Positions 1 through 5,397 of a stretch of DNA of 5,430 nucleotides are shown here, piece by piece. The stretch lies in NCBI GenBank assembly GCA_900548405.1, contig UNSJ01000076.1:1-5430 (forward strand), in the 5' to 3' direction. This stretch comes from Candidatus Gastranaerophilales bacterium (GTDB taxonomy: Bacteria; Cyanobacteriota; Vampirovibrionia; Gastranaerophilales; Gastranaerophilaceae). The notes beneath the pieces are model-generated. The model made no database searches, had not been told where the DNA came from, and worked only from the letters and a program-made list of their open reading frames with translations. The position numbers were made by a program, and so were the translations under genes. How positions within the stretch are numbered: the stretch's first letter is position 1; each line of letters starts with the position of its first letter.

Positions 1-558
1 GCAGTCGGCGGAGTTGTCGGAGCACTTGTAGGAGTCGGATGCGGTATATTAGGCAGCTGGCTTGCAGGAAAGGGTGCCAGAGCACTTGCAGGTAAAAGCG
101 AACTCCAAAAAATAAATGAAGAAGAAGCTAAAAAATTGGCTGAAAATGCTCAAAAAAGCAAAGAAGGAAAAGATGAACTTCTTGCAAAAGCCGAAGAACG
201 CGCAAGTCTTGAAGGATGCACAGATGAAGAAGTTCTTGCAGCTTATGAGAAAATAGTAAAAGACAAAAAGTCAGTTGATACAAAAGAAACTTCTAAAACA
301 AAAAAATCATCCGGAAGTGCTTCTGATAAATCAACAGTTTCATCAGATTATCAAAACATTTACAATCTTTTAAGCGGTTTGGCTAACTACAAAATGTCGA
401 TATATCCGGTAAACACAACATATACAAACAATATCTTAACACCATCATTTAATAATACGTTCAACCCATATTACGGTGCTTATAACAATATGTTTAATGC
501 AAATATGATGTACAATAATCCGTTTATGCAAAATATGAACTTCGGATTATATGCATAA
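1..558 (+). CDS. 3' part of a glycine-zipper protein with Asn/Tyr/Met-rich tail (5' end outside window)
   Basis: Function not recognised. The frame is open from base 1, so the true start lies to the left; the TTG at 136 has no Shine-Dalgarno site and is internal. 185 residues are visible, ending in TAA at 556-558. Visible residues 1-31 are hydrophobic and glycine-rich, with small residues every fourth position (G3, G7, G11, G15, S19, G23), a glycine zipper typical of tightly packed membrane or amphipathic helices. Residues 32-92 are a charged Lys/Glu/Ala helix, 93-115 a Ser/Lys/Thr linker, and 116-185 a low-complexity tail in which about 33 of 70 residues are Asn, Tyr or Met (for example NPYYGAYNNMF). 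That tail looks disordered and surface- or assembly-associated, which is inference. It is followed 0 bases later by a strong terminator, so it ends its transcription unit. The missing N-terminus prevents assignment of a signal peptide or family. Confidence 0.85.
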   Translation, partial: AVGGVVGALVGVGCGILGSWLAGKGARALAGKSELQKINEEEAKKLAENAQKSKEGKDELLAKAEERASLEGCTDEEVLAAYEKIVKDKKSVDTKETSKTKKSSGSASDKSTVSSDYQNIYNLLSGLANYKMSIYPVNTTYTNNILTPSFNNTFNPYYGAYNNMFNANMMYNNPFMQNMNFGLYA

Positions 559-590
559 AAAAATGACCACTTATAAAGTGGTCATTTTTT
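558..590. terminator. Two-way intrinsic terminator between convergent genes
   Basis: Perfect hairpin: arms ATGACCAC (563-570) and GTGGTCAT (578-585), optionally extended into the loop by TT/AA, with an A run on the left (558-563) and T run on the right (585-590). Because the arms are flanked by A and T tracts it can stop transcription from both sides: from the + strand gene ending at 558 and the - strand gene ending at 594. Its position exactly between the two stop codons supports both genes being real. Confidence 0.9.
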
Positions 591-593
591 GCT

Positions 594-767
594 CTAAAGA
601 GTTGTTACGTGAAAATCCCTTTCGGATAAACTGGAGGTACATTCAAGGACATTTCGGAGAAACTTTTCTATGGCCATCTCCATTGTGCTGATTTCTTCTT
701 TCAAAGCATTGTAGCTTTCTTCCTTGACTTCTTTAAGGGCATTTTCAAAAATTTCGTCGTGATACAT
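594..767 (-). CDS. Small acidic helical protein, 57 residues, unknown function
   Basis: Not recognised. Start chosen at the ATG of 765-767 because a near-perfect Shine-Dalgarno site (AAAGAGGAG, 774-782 on the - strand) sits 6 bases upstream; the in-frame ATG at 798-800 would add 11 residues but has no comparable site. The product is rich in Glu and Lys and predicted almost wholly helical up to about residue 42, with NALKE at residues 9-13 repeated at 20-24, an 11-residue step compatible with a hendecad coiled coil. It has one Cys (43), no signal peptide and no membrane segment, so it should be cytoplasmic. The last 15 residues are polar. It stops with TAG and its codons look less A/T-biased than neighbours. 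The shared terminator immediately downstream and the strong ribosome site argue for a real gene; a regulatory or partner-binding role would be guesswork. Confidence 0.65.
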   Translation of the reverse strand: MYHDEIFENALKEVKEESYNALKEEISTMEMAIEKFLRNVLECTSSLSERDFHVTTL

Positions 768-965
768 GACATACTCCTCTTTTGTTACCTTCGCAGACAT
801 AAACAATAATTCTTTCGCTTACTGTCACAGGCTACTTCACATATTCCCTATACGGCACATTTTCTTCATTTCTTTAAGAAATAAATCAATATTGTTACAA
901 AATTTATTATTTTTACAAAATAAAATAAATTTAATGTAGAATATATAGAATAGGGGAAACGAAGT
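768..965. other. Divergent spacer with inverted and direct repeats
   Basis: This 198-base gap separates the small - strand gene from the + strand kinase. It holds CTGTCACAG (822-830, arms CTGT/ACAG), TTTCTTTAAGAAA (869-881, 6-base arms around one base), TTGTTACAA (892-900, arms TTGT/ACAA) and two direct copies of TTACAAAAT (895-903 and 913-921, 18 bases apart). These may be operator half-sites, but in such A/T-rich DNA short palindromes arise by chance. I see no convincing -35/-10 pair for the - strand gene and no RNA gene here. Confidence 0.4.
912..942 (+). promoter_or_regulatory. Possible promoter of the kinase gene
   Basis: TTTACA (912-917) resembles a -35 box and TAGAAT (937-942) a -10 box, with 19 bases between, somewhat longer than ideal. 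The second TTACAAAAT copy overlaps the -35 box. The leader would be about 17 bases and then reach the Shine-Dalgarno site AGGGGA (952-957), 8 bases before the ATG at 966. An alternative -10 (TAGAAT, 946-951) sits too close to the ribosome site. Confidence 0.4.
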
Positions 966-1802
966 ATGATGACTGATTTTCAATTGACAAATTATGATTA
1001 CTACTCAAGCAGAAGTGATATGGAAATTATATCGCATATTGTTGAGTCTTTAAAAAAAATCTTGGAAGAAGACAAAAGAGAACCTCAACCTTTATTTTTA
1101 AAAACTTCTGATAATCTTATTTTAAATATTGCAAGAAAAGTTGTTCAAGAAAAGAAAAAAACTTTTCTTATAGGTATAACAGGAGAAAGTGCATCAGGCA
1201 AAACTGTTTTTGTTGATAATACAATCAAAGCTTGCGTAAAAGATAAAAAATCAGGAATTTATACAGTTATTCGCTGTGATGATTATTATAAAGATACATC
1301 TAAAGAATTGCAGGAAGCAGGAAGTTACGAAGAATTGTTTAAAACAGGATTCAGTTTCGATACTCCTGATGTAATTGATTTAAAATTAATGACAGAACAT
1401 CTAATGGAATTGAAGCAAGGCAGAAAAATTGTTTCTCCTAAATACGATTTTGTAACCTGCGTTTCTAATCCTAACGGCGATGTCAAAGAACCTGCTAAAG
1501 TAATTTTGACAGAAGGCTTGTATGTACTTAACGAAGGTGTAAGAGATGTAATGGATGTCAAAGTATACGTTTATACACCATTAGAAGTTATAAAAGACCG
1601 CTGGTATAAACGCGCTGCTTTACGTGGCAAAACAGGAACAGCTGCTGATTTACAATTCCAGGATGTAAACAGAACAGCTCAGCAATATATACGTCCGGCT
1701 TATCAAATATCTGATGCAGTAATAAACGGTATGGTATCGCAGGAATACATTCAGGATATAACTGACAGAATATTTAAAACTCTGCAAAACATTGAATATT
1801 AA
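966..1802 (+). CDS. Uridine kinase / phosphoribulokinase-family P-loop kinase
   Basis: Cytosolic P-loop kinase of the uridine kinase/phosphoribulokinase family, which phosphorylates nucleosides or sugar phosphates with ATP (family knowledge). 278 residues: Walker A GESASGKT at 73-80; DDYYKD at 105-110, matching the substrate-side DDFYKD of Udk; FDTPDVID at 131-138, equivalent to the Udk FDHPxAFD block but with Thr replacing His; KYDF at 159-162; strand VILTEG at 179-184 in the Walker B position; a basic lid segment with R212, K215, R216 and R220; and RPAY at 243-246. The roughly 65 residues before the P-loop are extra compared with Udk proteins of about 210 residues, which begin close to the P-loop; they look helical and charged. 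Start: ATG 966 with AGGGGA 8 bases upstream; ATG 969 is a possible alternative. It is monocistronic, with a terminator 11 bases after the stop. The fold is certain; uridine/cytidine as substrate is only probable. Confidence 0.87.
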   Translation: MMTDFQLTNYDYYSSRSDMEIISHIVESLKKILEEDKREPQPLFLKTSDNLILNIARKVVQEKKKTFLIGITGESASGKTVFVDNTIKACVKDKKSGIYTVIRCDDYYKDTSKELQEAGSYEELFKTGFSFDTPDVIDLKLMTEHLMELKQGRKIVSPKYDFVTCVSNPNGDVKEPAKVILTEGLYVLNEGVRDVMDVKVYVYTPLEVIKDRWYKRAALRGKTGTAADLQFQDVNRTAQQYIRPAYQISDAVINGMVSQEYIQDITDRIFKTLQNIEY

Positions 1803-1813
1803 AAAGATAAATT

Positions 1814-1847
1814 AAAAAGAACCGGAATAAATTTCCGGTTCTTTTTT
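1814..1847. terminator. Two-way intrinsic terminator, kinase / Cys-rich gene
   Basis: Long perfect hairpin: AGAACCGGAA (1818-1827) pairs with TTCCGGTTCT (1833-1842) around a 5-base loop, flanked by A (1814-1818) and T (1842-1847) tracts. It lies between the stop of the + strand kinase (1802) and the stop of the - strand Cys-rich gene (1852) and can serve both. Confidence 0.92.
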
Positions 1848-1851
1848 CCCT

Positions 1852-2208
1852 CTAATGTTTAATCATGCAAGGACATTTTGGTTGTACAGGTTGAAGATAA
1901 ATTCTGTCGCAAGAGTTGCAGGTAGGTTCAGCAAATGCTTTTCTACATGTAGGGCAAGGATTAACCTTAACTTTTGTACATTCATCACATTTTTTTACTT
2001 TACACTTATTGCAATTTTTGAATCCTGTAAACGGGTTTAAACTGAAATTAGTTTTATTTTCTCCAATACCAAAGTATGGCAGAGGATTCAGATAAGAAAG
2101 GTAAGGAACAGGATTTAGAGATTGGACTCCTTCCCAAGCTGCGAATGCACCCTGTGATGATAAAGCGATTGCACCAATAAGTGCTAAAGAAATACATAAG
2201 TTTTTCAT
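1852..2208 (-). CDS. Small exported Cys-rich protein with four CxxC pairs
   Basis: Not matched to a named family. 118 residues. Residues 1-24 form a Sec signal peptide (basic MKN, hydrophobic core, AFA-A before W25); there is no lipobox Cys at the cleavage site, so it is not an obvious lipoprotein. Residues 29-63 hold three Leu-Asn-Pro units (LNPVPYL at 31, LNPLPYF at 40, LNPFTGF at 57). Residues 66-114 hold ten cysteines: CNKC 66-69, CDEC 74-77, CPTC 85-88, CNSC 97-100 and CPC 112-114, among many lysines. Such pairs could bind zinc or another metal like zinc ribbons, or be disulfides outside the cytoplasm; the sequence does not decide. Start ATG 2206-2208 has GGGAG (2215-2219) 6 bases upstream. 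No clear promoter was found in 2220-2341, but the upstream SLH gene has its own terminator, so independent transcription is likely. Confidence 0.85.
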   Translation of the reverse strand: MKNLCISLALIGAIALSSQGAFAAWEGVQSLNPVPYLSYLNPLPYFGIGENKTNFSLNPFTGFKNCNKCKVKKCDECTKVKVNPCPTCRKAFAEPTCNSCDRIYLQPVQPKCPCMIKH

Positions 2209-2341
2209 AAAATACTCCCATAAAATTTAATTAATGTATAAATTTGATTTACATTATCATTTTAAACTTTGTGAAAGTATTTACCATAACCGTATGATTA
2301 ATAGAGATTAAACTTTTAGAGTGAGCAGAAAGTATAAAATA

Positions 2342-2375
2342 AAAAAAAGGATTGGAATTCACCAATCCTTTTTTT
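2342..2375 (-). terminator. Intrinsic terminator of the SLH gene
   Basis: Arms AAGGATTGG (2347-2355) and CCAATCCTT (2362-2370) pair perfectly around a 6-base loop; A-tract 2341-2348 gives the U-run on the - strand and the T-tract 2369-2375 extends the stem. It begins 18 bases after the SLH stop codon on the - strand and separates that gene from the Cys-rich gene downstream. The remaining spacer (2209-2341) shows only A/T-rich sequence with no clear promoter. Confidence 0.9.
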
Positions 2376-2393
2376 AAATATAATTAATACGAA

Positions 2394-3671
2394 TTATAAA
2401 GCTACGTTAGTTTTAGGAATAGAAGCTTCATCAAGAAGAATTACTTGAACTTCTTCACCGGCTTTAGCGTGGTATTCTAATCCTGGAGTAACCAAACCAG
2501 TAACTAAACCAACAGCAGCACCCACAGGAGCACCGATTGCAATACCTGTTCCGATTTTAGTTGGATCAGGAATGAAAGCAAAACCTACACCTGCACCTGT
2601 ACCAACAGCACCGCCGGTAACTGTGCACAATACTAATTTACCGGTAGTCATCCAAGGACCTTCTTTTAATGAATAGTCTTTAGAGAAAGGTTTTGCATTA
2701 AATGCTAATTCTTTACCGTTAGGTAAAACGATTTTGCTAAGCTGAGGGTATACTCTTGCATTTTTATTGAACCATTTTGGATCTTTAATTTCATTGATTT
2801 GCGCAATGAATTTAGAACCTGCCGGGATAACAACTGTTCCCTCTTTAGTGACAATGTTTTCTTCGTTTACAAAGTAAACAATATCGCCTGCTTTGTGGTC
2901 TTCAGATTTAAATTTAGATTCAAAAGCAACTGCTAAAACATTGCCTTCAGTAATTGTATTTTGAATATTGTTAACTTTAACTTCGTTAGACGGAGCTTTT
3001 TTAGTAACATCAAGGTGTTCAATTGTTGTTGCACCGATGTATTCTTGTTTAACCAAATCTAATTTAGCTTTTAATCTTGCTAAAAGAACTGCAGCCTCAG
3101 CTCTTGACAAATTATCATTTGGTCTTAATTCTCTTGAATCAGGATAATTTACGTAAATACCATAATTGATAGTTTTAGCGTAAACATTTTTAGCCCAAGA
3201 AGGAATTGCTGCTGCATCTTTAAATTGATTTAATACAGAAGCGTCAGCCTTCATATCTTTTGTGATATGGCTGATTACTGATTGAGCTTCAGAACGTAAA
3301 ACAGTTCTATTCGGCTGGAATGTTCCGTCAGGATATCCGTAAACAAGACCTAACTGTTGAGAACGCAAGATATTTTCATAATTTGGAGTATCTTTGCTAA
3401 TATCAGAAAATTTATTAGAGATATTAACATTTAAGTTTTCATTTGATAAAACTTTTAACAAAGCGTTAACAAACTCAACTCTTGTCATGTTACCTTCTGG
3501 ATTAAAACGATTGCCTGATAAACACATTATGTTATCATCAACAACTTGAACAATCTCTTTTTTAGCCCAATAATTTTGGCTTACATCTGCTATGGCAGTT
3601 GCAGCTAATGCAGGGACAACATTCATTGCTAATAACCCCAATGCCATTAGCCCAGAAACAATTTTTTTCAT
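2394..3671 (-). CDS. Exported SLH-domain protein with beta-rich, glycine-zipper C-terminal part
   Basis: Envelope protein of 425 residues. A Sec signal peptide spans 1-23 (ALA-A). Three SLH repeats follow at about 27-75, 88-137 and 150-200, each with the NRFNPEG/GYPDGTFQPN-type turn and a TR/LR/SR-x-E helix (TRVEF, LRSEA, SRAEA); SLH triplets hold proteins to cell-wall-linked polysaccharide (family knowledge). After a Lys-rich helix, residues 240-330 look beta-rich and include VVIPAGSKFIA (280-290) and KIVLPNGKELAF (313-324), a pattern reminiscent of the VirB10/TrbI C-terminal domain. Residues 343-395 form two glycine-rich hydrophobic stretches split by PDP, the second with G376, G380, G384, G388, G392. 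The last 25 residues are again strand-like. Start ATG 3669-3671 with GAGGA 8 bases upstream. A good promoter lies upstream and a terminator downstream, so it is monocistronic. A cell-wall anchoring or outer-membrane role is likely; the exact job is unknown. Confidence 0.9.
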   Translation of the reverse strand: MKKIVSGLMALGLLAMNVVPALAATAIADVSQNYWAKKEIVQVVDDNIMCLSGNRFNPEGNMTRVEFVNALLKVLSNENLNVNISNKFSDISKDTPNYENILRSQQLGLVYGYPDGTFQPNRTVLRSEAQSVISHITKDMKADASVLNQFKDAAAIPSWAKNVYAKTINYGIYVNYPDSRELRPNDNLSRAEAAVLLARLKAKLDLVKQEYIGATTIEHLDVTKKAPSNEVKVNNIQNTITEGNVLAVAFESKFKSEDHKAGDIVYFVNEENIVTKEGTVVIPAGSKFIAQINEIKDPKWFNKNARVYPQLSKIVLPNGKELAFNAKPFSKDYSLKEGPWMTTGKLVLCTVTGGAVGTGAGVGFAFIPDPTKIGTGIAIGAPVGAAVGLVTGLVTPGLEYHAKAGEEVQVILLDEASIPKTNVAL

Positions 3672-3687
3672 TTTTTACTTCCTCATA

Positions 3688-3699
3688 TTTACTAGTAAA
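3688..3699. promoter_or_regulatory. 12-base perfect palindrome in the SLH gene leader
   Basis: TTTACTAGTAAA reads identically on both strands. It falls between the predicted SLH transcription start (about 3707) and its Shine-Dalgarno site (3680-3684), where a bound repressor could block transcription. As RNA it has no loop, so a DNA site is the more natural reading. It contains one of three GTAAAC copies in this spacer. A chance A/T-rich palindrome remains possible. Confidence 0.4.
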
Positions 3700-3714
3700 C
3701 CTTTTTCGTGTATT

Positions 3715-3743
3715 ATTATATCGTAAACATTGAAACTTGTAAA
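3715..3743 (-). promoter_or_regulatory. Sigma-70-type promoter of the SLH gene
   Basis: On the - strand TTTACA (3738-3743) and TATAAT (3715-3720) are separated by exactly 17 bases; the -10 box is a perfect match and the -35 box differs by one base from TTGACA. The predicted start near 3707 gives a leader of about 36 bases containing the palindrome and the GAGGA ribosome site. This is the best promoter in the window and implies strong expression, fitting an abundant envelope protein. Confidence 0.8.
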
Positions 3744-3766
3744 CATGTTTGAATTTTTATTTAAAT
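3737..3766 (+). promoter_or_regulatory. Possible pyk promoter overlapping the divergent SLH promoter
   Basis: TTGTAA (3737-3742) and TTAAAT (3761-3766) are 18 bases apart, each matching the consensus at four of six positions. The -35 box would overlap that of the SLH gene on the other strand, so the two transcripts might compete or share a regulator. The ribosome site AAAGGA (3781-3786) lies 5 bases before the pyk ATG. Other A/T-rich -10 choices exist nearby. Confidence 0.35.
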
Positions 3767-3791
3767 ATTTACCCGAAAAGAAAGGAAAACC

Positions 3792-5234
3792 ATGAGTAGT
3801 TACACTATGACGAAAATTGTTGCGACACTTGGTCCTGCAACATCTACTAAAGAAAAAATCAGAGAGTTATTGAAAGCCGGAGTAACCATGTTCAGACTTA
3901 ATTCTTCACATGGCGATGTTGAGATGCATAAACAAAATTTGACTTTCATAAGAGAAATTGAGAAGGAAGAAAAAACTTTAATACCTGTTCTTCTTGACTT
4001 ACAAGGTCCTAAAATCAGAATCGGCAATTTGCCTGAATCTATTGAAATTAAAATAGGACAAGTCTTAAAATTCCGCAATCAGGCTGAAGTTACAGGCGAC
4101 ATTCTTCCTGTTGATTACAAAGGTATGGCAAACGATGTTACACCTGGTGAAATGATTTTAATCGATGACGGTAAAATTCAGTTAAAGGTACAAAAAACTG
4201 AAGATAATGTTATTTATGCTGAAGTTTTAACTGACGGATTATTGAAACAAAGAAAAGGTATTAATATACCCGGTTCACAAGGAAGTCTTGACGTTTTAAC
4301 CGCAAGAGATTTAACTTTCGTTGAATTTGCAGCTCACAACGACATTGACTATCTTGGTTTATCATTTGTCAGAGAAGCTTCTGATGTTGTTAAATTAAGA
4401 GAATTATTGGAAGGACACGGAAACACTACCGCAAAAATTATTTCTAAAATCGAAAAACCTCAGGCTGTAAACAATATCGACAGCATTATTGAAGTTTCTG
4501 ACGGTATTATGGTTGCAAGAGGCGATTTAGGTATTGAAATTTCTACTGAAAAAGTGCCTATTGTTCAAAAAACTATCATCAGAAAAGCTAATGCTAAAAG
4601 AAAAGTTGTTATTGTTGCAACTCAAATGCTTGACAGTATGATTGAAAATCCTATCCCAACACGTGCAGAAACTTCTGACGTTGCAAACGCAATATTGGAC
4701 GGAACAGATGCAATTATGCTTTCAGGTGAAACTGCTGCCGGTGCTTATCCTGTTGAAGCAGTAGCTATGATGAAAAAGATTGCTGATACTGTTGAAGAAT
4801 CACCATTTATGAGAAAAAATAAATTCCCGAGAAAAATGGTAGAAGAAGAAAAAGATTCTCAAGCTATGGCTATTGGTATGTCAATTGCTGATATGTCTAA
4901 AAAAATGAACGTTAAAGGCGTTGTAGCATTAACAGGAAGCGGATTTACTGCTTCATTCTTATCAGAAGGAAGATTAAGCGTTCCTATTTTTGCCTGCTGC
5001 CCAAGCAAAAATATATGCCGTGATATTAAATTATACAGAGGCGTTTGTCCTTTCGTAGTTGATTTTGAAGCAACAATCGACAAAAACTCTTTAAGACAAA
5101 TGGATAAATTCCTTAAGAAAACAATGTGCCTTGAAGACGGTGATATGGTTGTTATAACAGGTTCAGTTCCCGAACTTATGGTTGGCGGAACAAACTTCAT
5201 CAAAATCCACAAAATCGGACAATTAGGTGAATAA
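3792..5234 (+). CDS. pyk: Pyruvate kinase
   Basis: Glycolytic enzyme that transfers phosphate from phosphoenolpyruvate to ADP, giving pyruvate and ATP; cytosolic, normally a homotetramer. 480 residues, the usual length for the short form without the extra C-terminal PEP-utiliser-like domain. Visible motifs: TKIVATLGPA (7-16); FRLNSSHG (34-41), with substrate/metal residues R35 and N37; LDLQGPKIR (68-76), leading into the B domain (about 78-160); SKIEKP (218-223), with catalytic Lys219 and metal ligand Glu221; ARGDLG (242-247), with metal ligand Asp245; ATQMLDSMI (276-284); PTRAETSDVANA (289-300); and LSGETAAG (310-317). Residues from about 345 form the C-terminal regulatory domain with TGSGFTA (381-387). 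All active-site residues that I can place are present. Start ATG 3792 is backed by AAAGGA 5 bases upstream; ATG 3807 is less likely. It is divergent from the SLH gene and followed by a terminator, so transcribed alone. Confidence 0.97.
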   Translation: MSSYTMTKIVATLGPATSTKEKIRELLKAGVTMFRLNSSHGDVEMHKQNLTFIREIEKEEKTLIPVLLDLQGPKIRIGNLPESIEIKIGQVLKFRNQAEVTGDILPVDYKGMANDVTPGEMILIDDGKIQLKVQKTEDNVIYAEVLTDGLLKQRKGINIPGSQGSLDVLTARDLTFVEFAAHNDIDYLGLSFVREASDVVKLRELLEGHGNTTAKIISKIEKPQAVNNIDSIIEVSDGIMVARGDLGIEISTEKVPIVQKTIIRKANAKRKVVIVATQMLDSMIENPIPTRAETSDVANAILDGTDAIMLSGETAAGAYPVEAVAMMKKIADTVEESPFMRKNKFPRKMVEEEKDSQAMAIGMSIADMSKKMNVKGVVALTGSGFTASFLSEGRLSVPIFACCPSKNICRDIKLYRGVCPFVVDFEATIDKNSLRQMDKFLKKTMCLEDGDMVVITGSVPELMVGGTNFIKIHKIGQLGE

Positions 5235-5241
5235 ACAAATT

Positions 5242-5272
5242 AAAAAGACCGCTTATTAAAGCGGTCTTTTTT
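5242..5272. terminator. Intrinsic terminator of pyk, able to act both ways
   Basis: GACCGCTT (5247-5254) pairs with AAGCGGTC (5259-5266) around a 4-base loop, flanked by A (5242-5246) and T (5267-5272) tracts. It starts 7 bases after the pyk stop. The A-tract on the left would also supply a U-run for leftward transcripts, but the next hairpin already serves those. Confidence 0.92.
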
Positions 5273-5276
5273 ATGC

Positions 5277-5300
5277 AAAAAAAAGGCCCCTGATTGGGGC
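5277..5300 (-). terminator. Leftward intrinsic terminator for an unknown - strand transcript
   Basis: GCCCC (5286-5290) pairs with GGGGC (5296-5300) around a 5-base loop; on the - strand the hairpin is followed by eight U residues (A-tract 5277-5284). On the + strand only a mixed AAAAATTTT follows, so it is directional. It therefore ends a transcript coming from the right, where no reading frame is visible on the - strand between 5277 and 5381. Confidence 0.82.
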
Positions 5301-5390
5301 AAAAATTTTGTTTAGGAAGGTAGGAATAGGAATTATAGTCTCTCTCTTATTTAAATACTCTGTTCTTAATATCTCTCGTGTTTATTTAAT
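5277..5390 (-). ncRNA. Candidate small RNA or 3' UTR with three UUCCU motifs
   Basis: Inference. The leftward terminator at 5277-5300 implies a - strand transcript, yet the - strand from 5390 to 5277 has no ATG or GTG codon, so this part is non-coding. Just upstream of the hairpin, three copies of UUCCU lie within 19 bases (complement of AGGAA at 5314-5318, 5322-5326 and 5328-5332), one inside ACCUUCCU. These are complementary to Shine-Dalgarno sites such as the GAGGAAG of the SLH gene. A/T-rich TATA-like repeats at 5396-5418 could be part of a promoter, giving an RNA of about 110 bases, but no -35 box is seen. Alternatively it is the long 3' UTR of a gene outside the window; a - strand frame open at the right edge stops at 5382-5384. 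The right end given is approximate. Confidence 0.35.
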
Positions 5391-5397
5391 GTTCTTA

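Noticed and set aside
768..800. Longer form of the small - strand gene from the ATG at 798-800
   Set aside because: No good Shine-Dalgarno site precedes it, whereas the ATG at 765-767 has a near-perfect one; kept only as an alternative.
1325..1561. - strand open frame within the kinase gene
   Set aside because: It lies wholly opposite a well-supported kinase frame with motifs, and its product has no recognisable features or ribosome site.
1855..2040. + strand open frame opposite the Cys-rich gene
   Set aside because: The - strand frame has a signal peptide, good ribosome site and patterned cysteines; the + frame starts inside the converging region directly after a terminator and has no Shine-Dalgarno site.
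2240..2275. Fur-box-like GATAAT sequence upstream of the Cys-rich gene
   Set aside because: Only one half resembles the GATAAT unit and symmetry is poor; in such A/T-rich DNA this is not evidence of iron control.
3800..4078. - strand open frame opposite the start of pyk
   Set aside because: It is antisense to conserved pyruvate kinase motifs and has no independent evidence.
4859..5212. - strand open frame opposite the end of pyk
   Set aside because: Shadow of pyk codon usage; no ribosome site or domain pattern.
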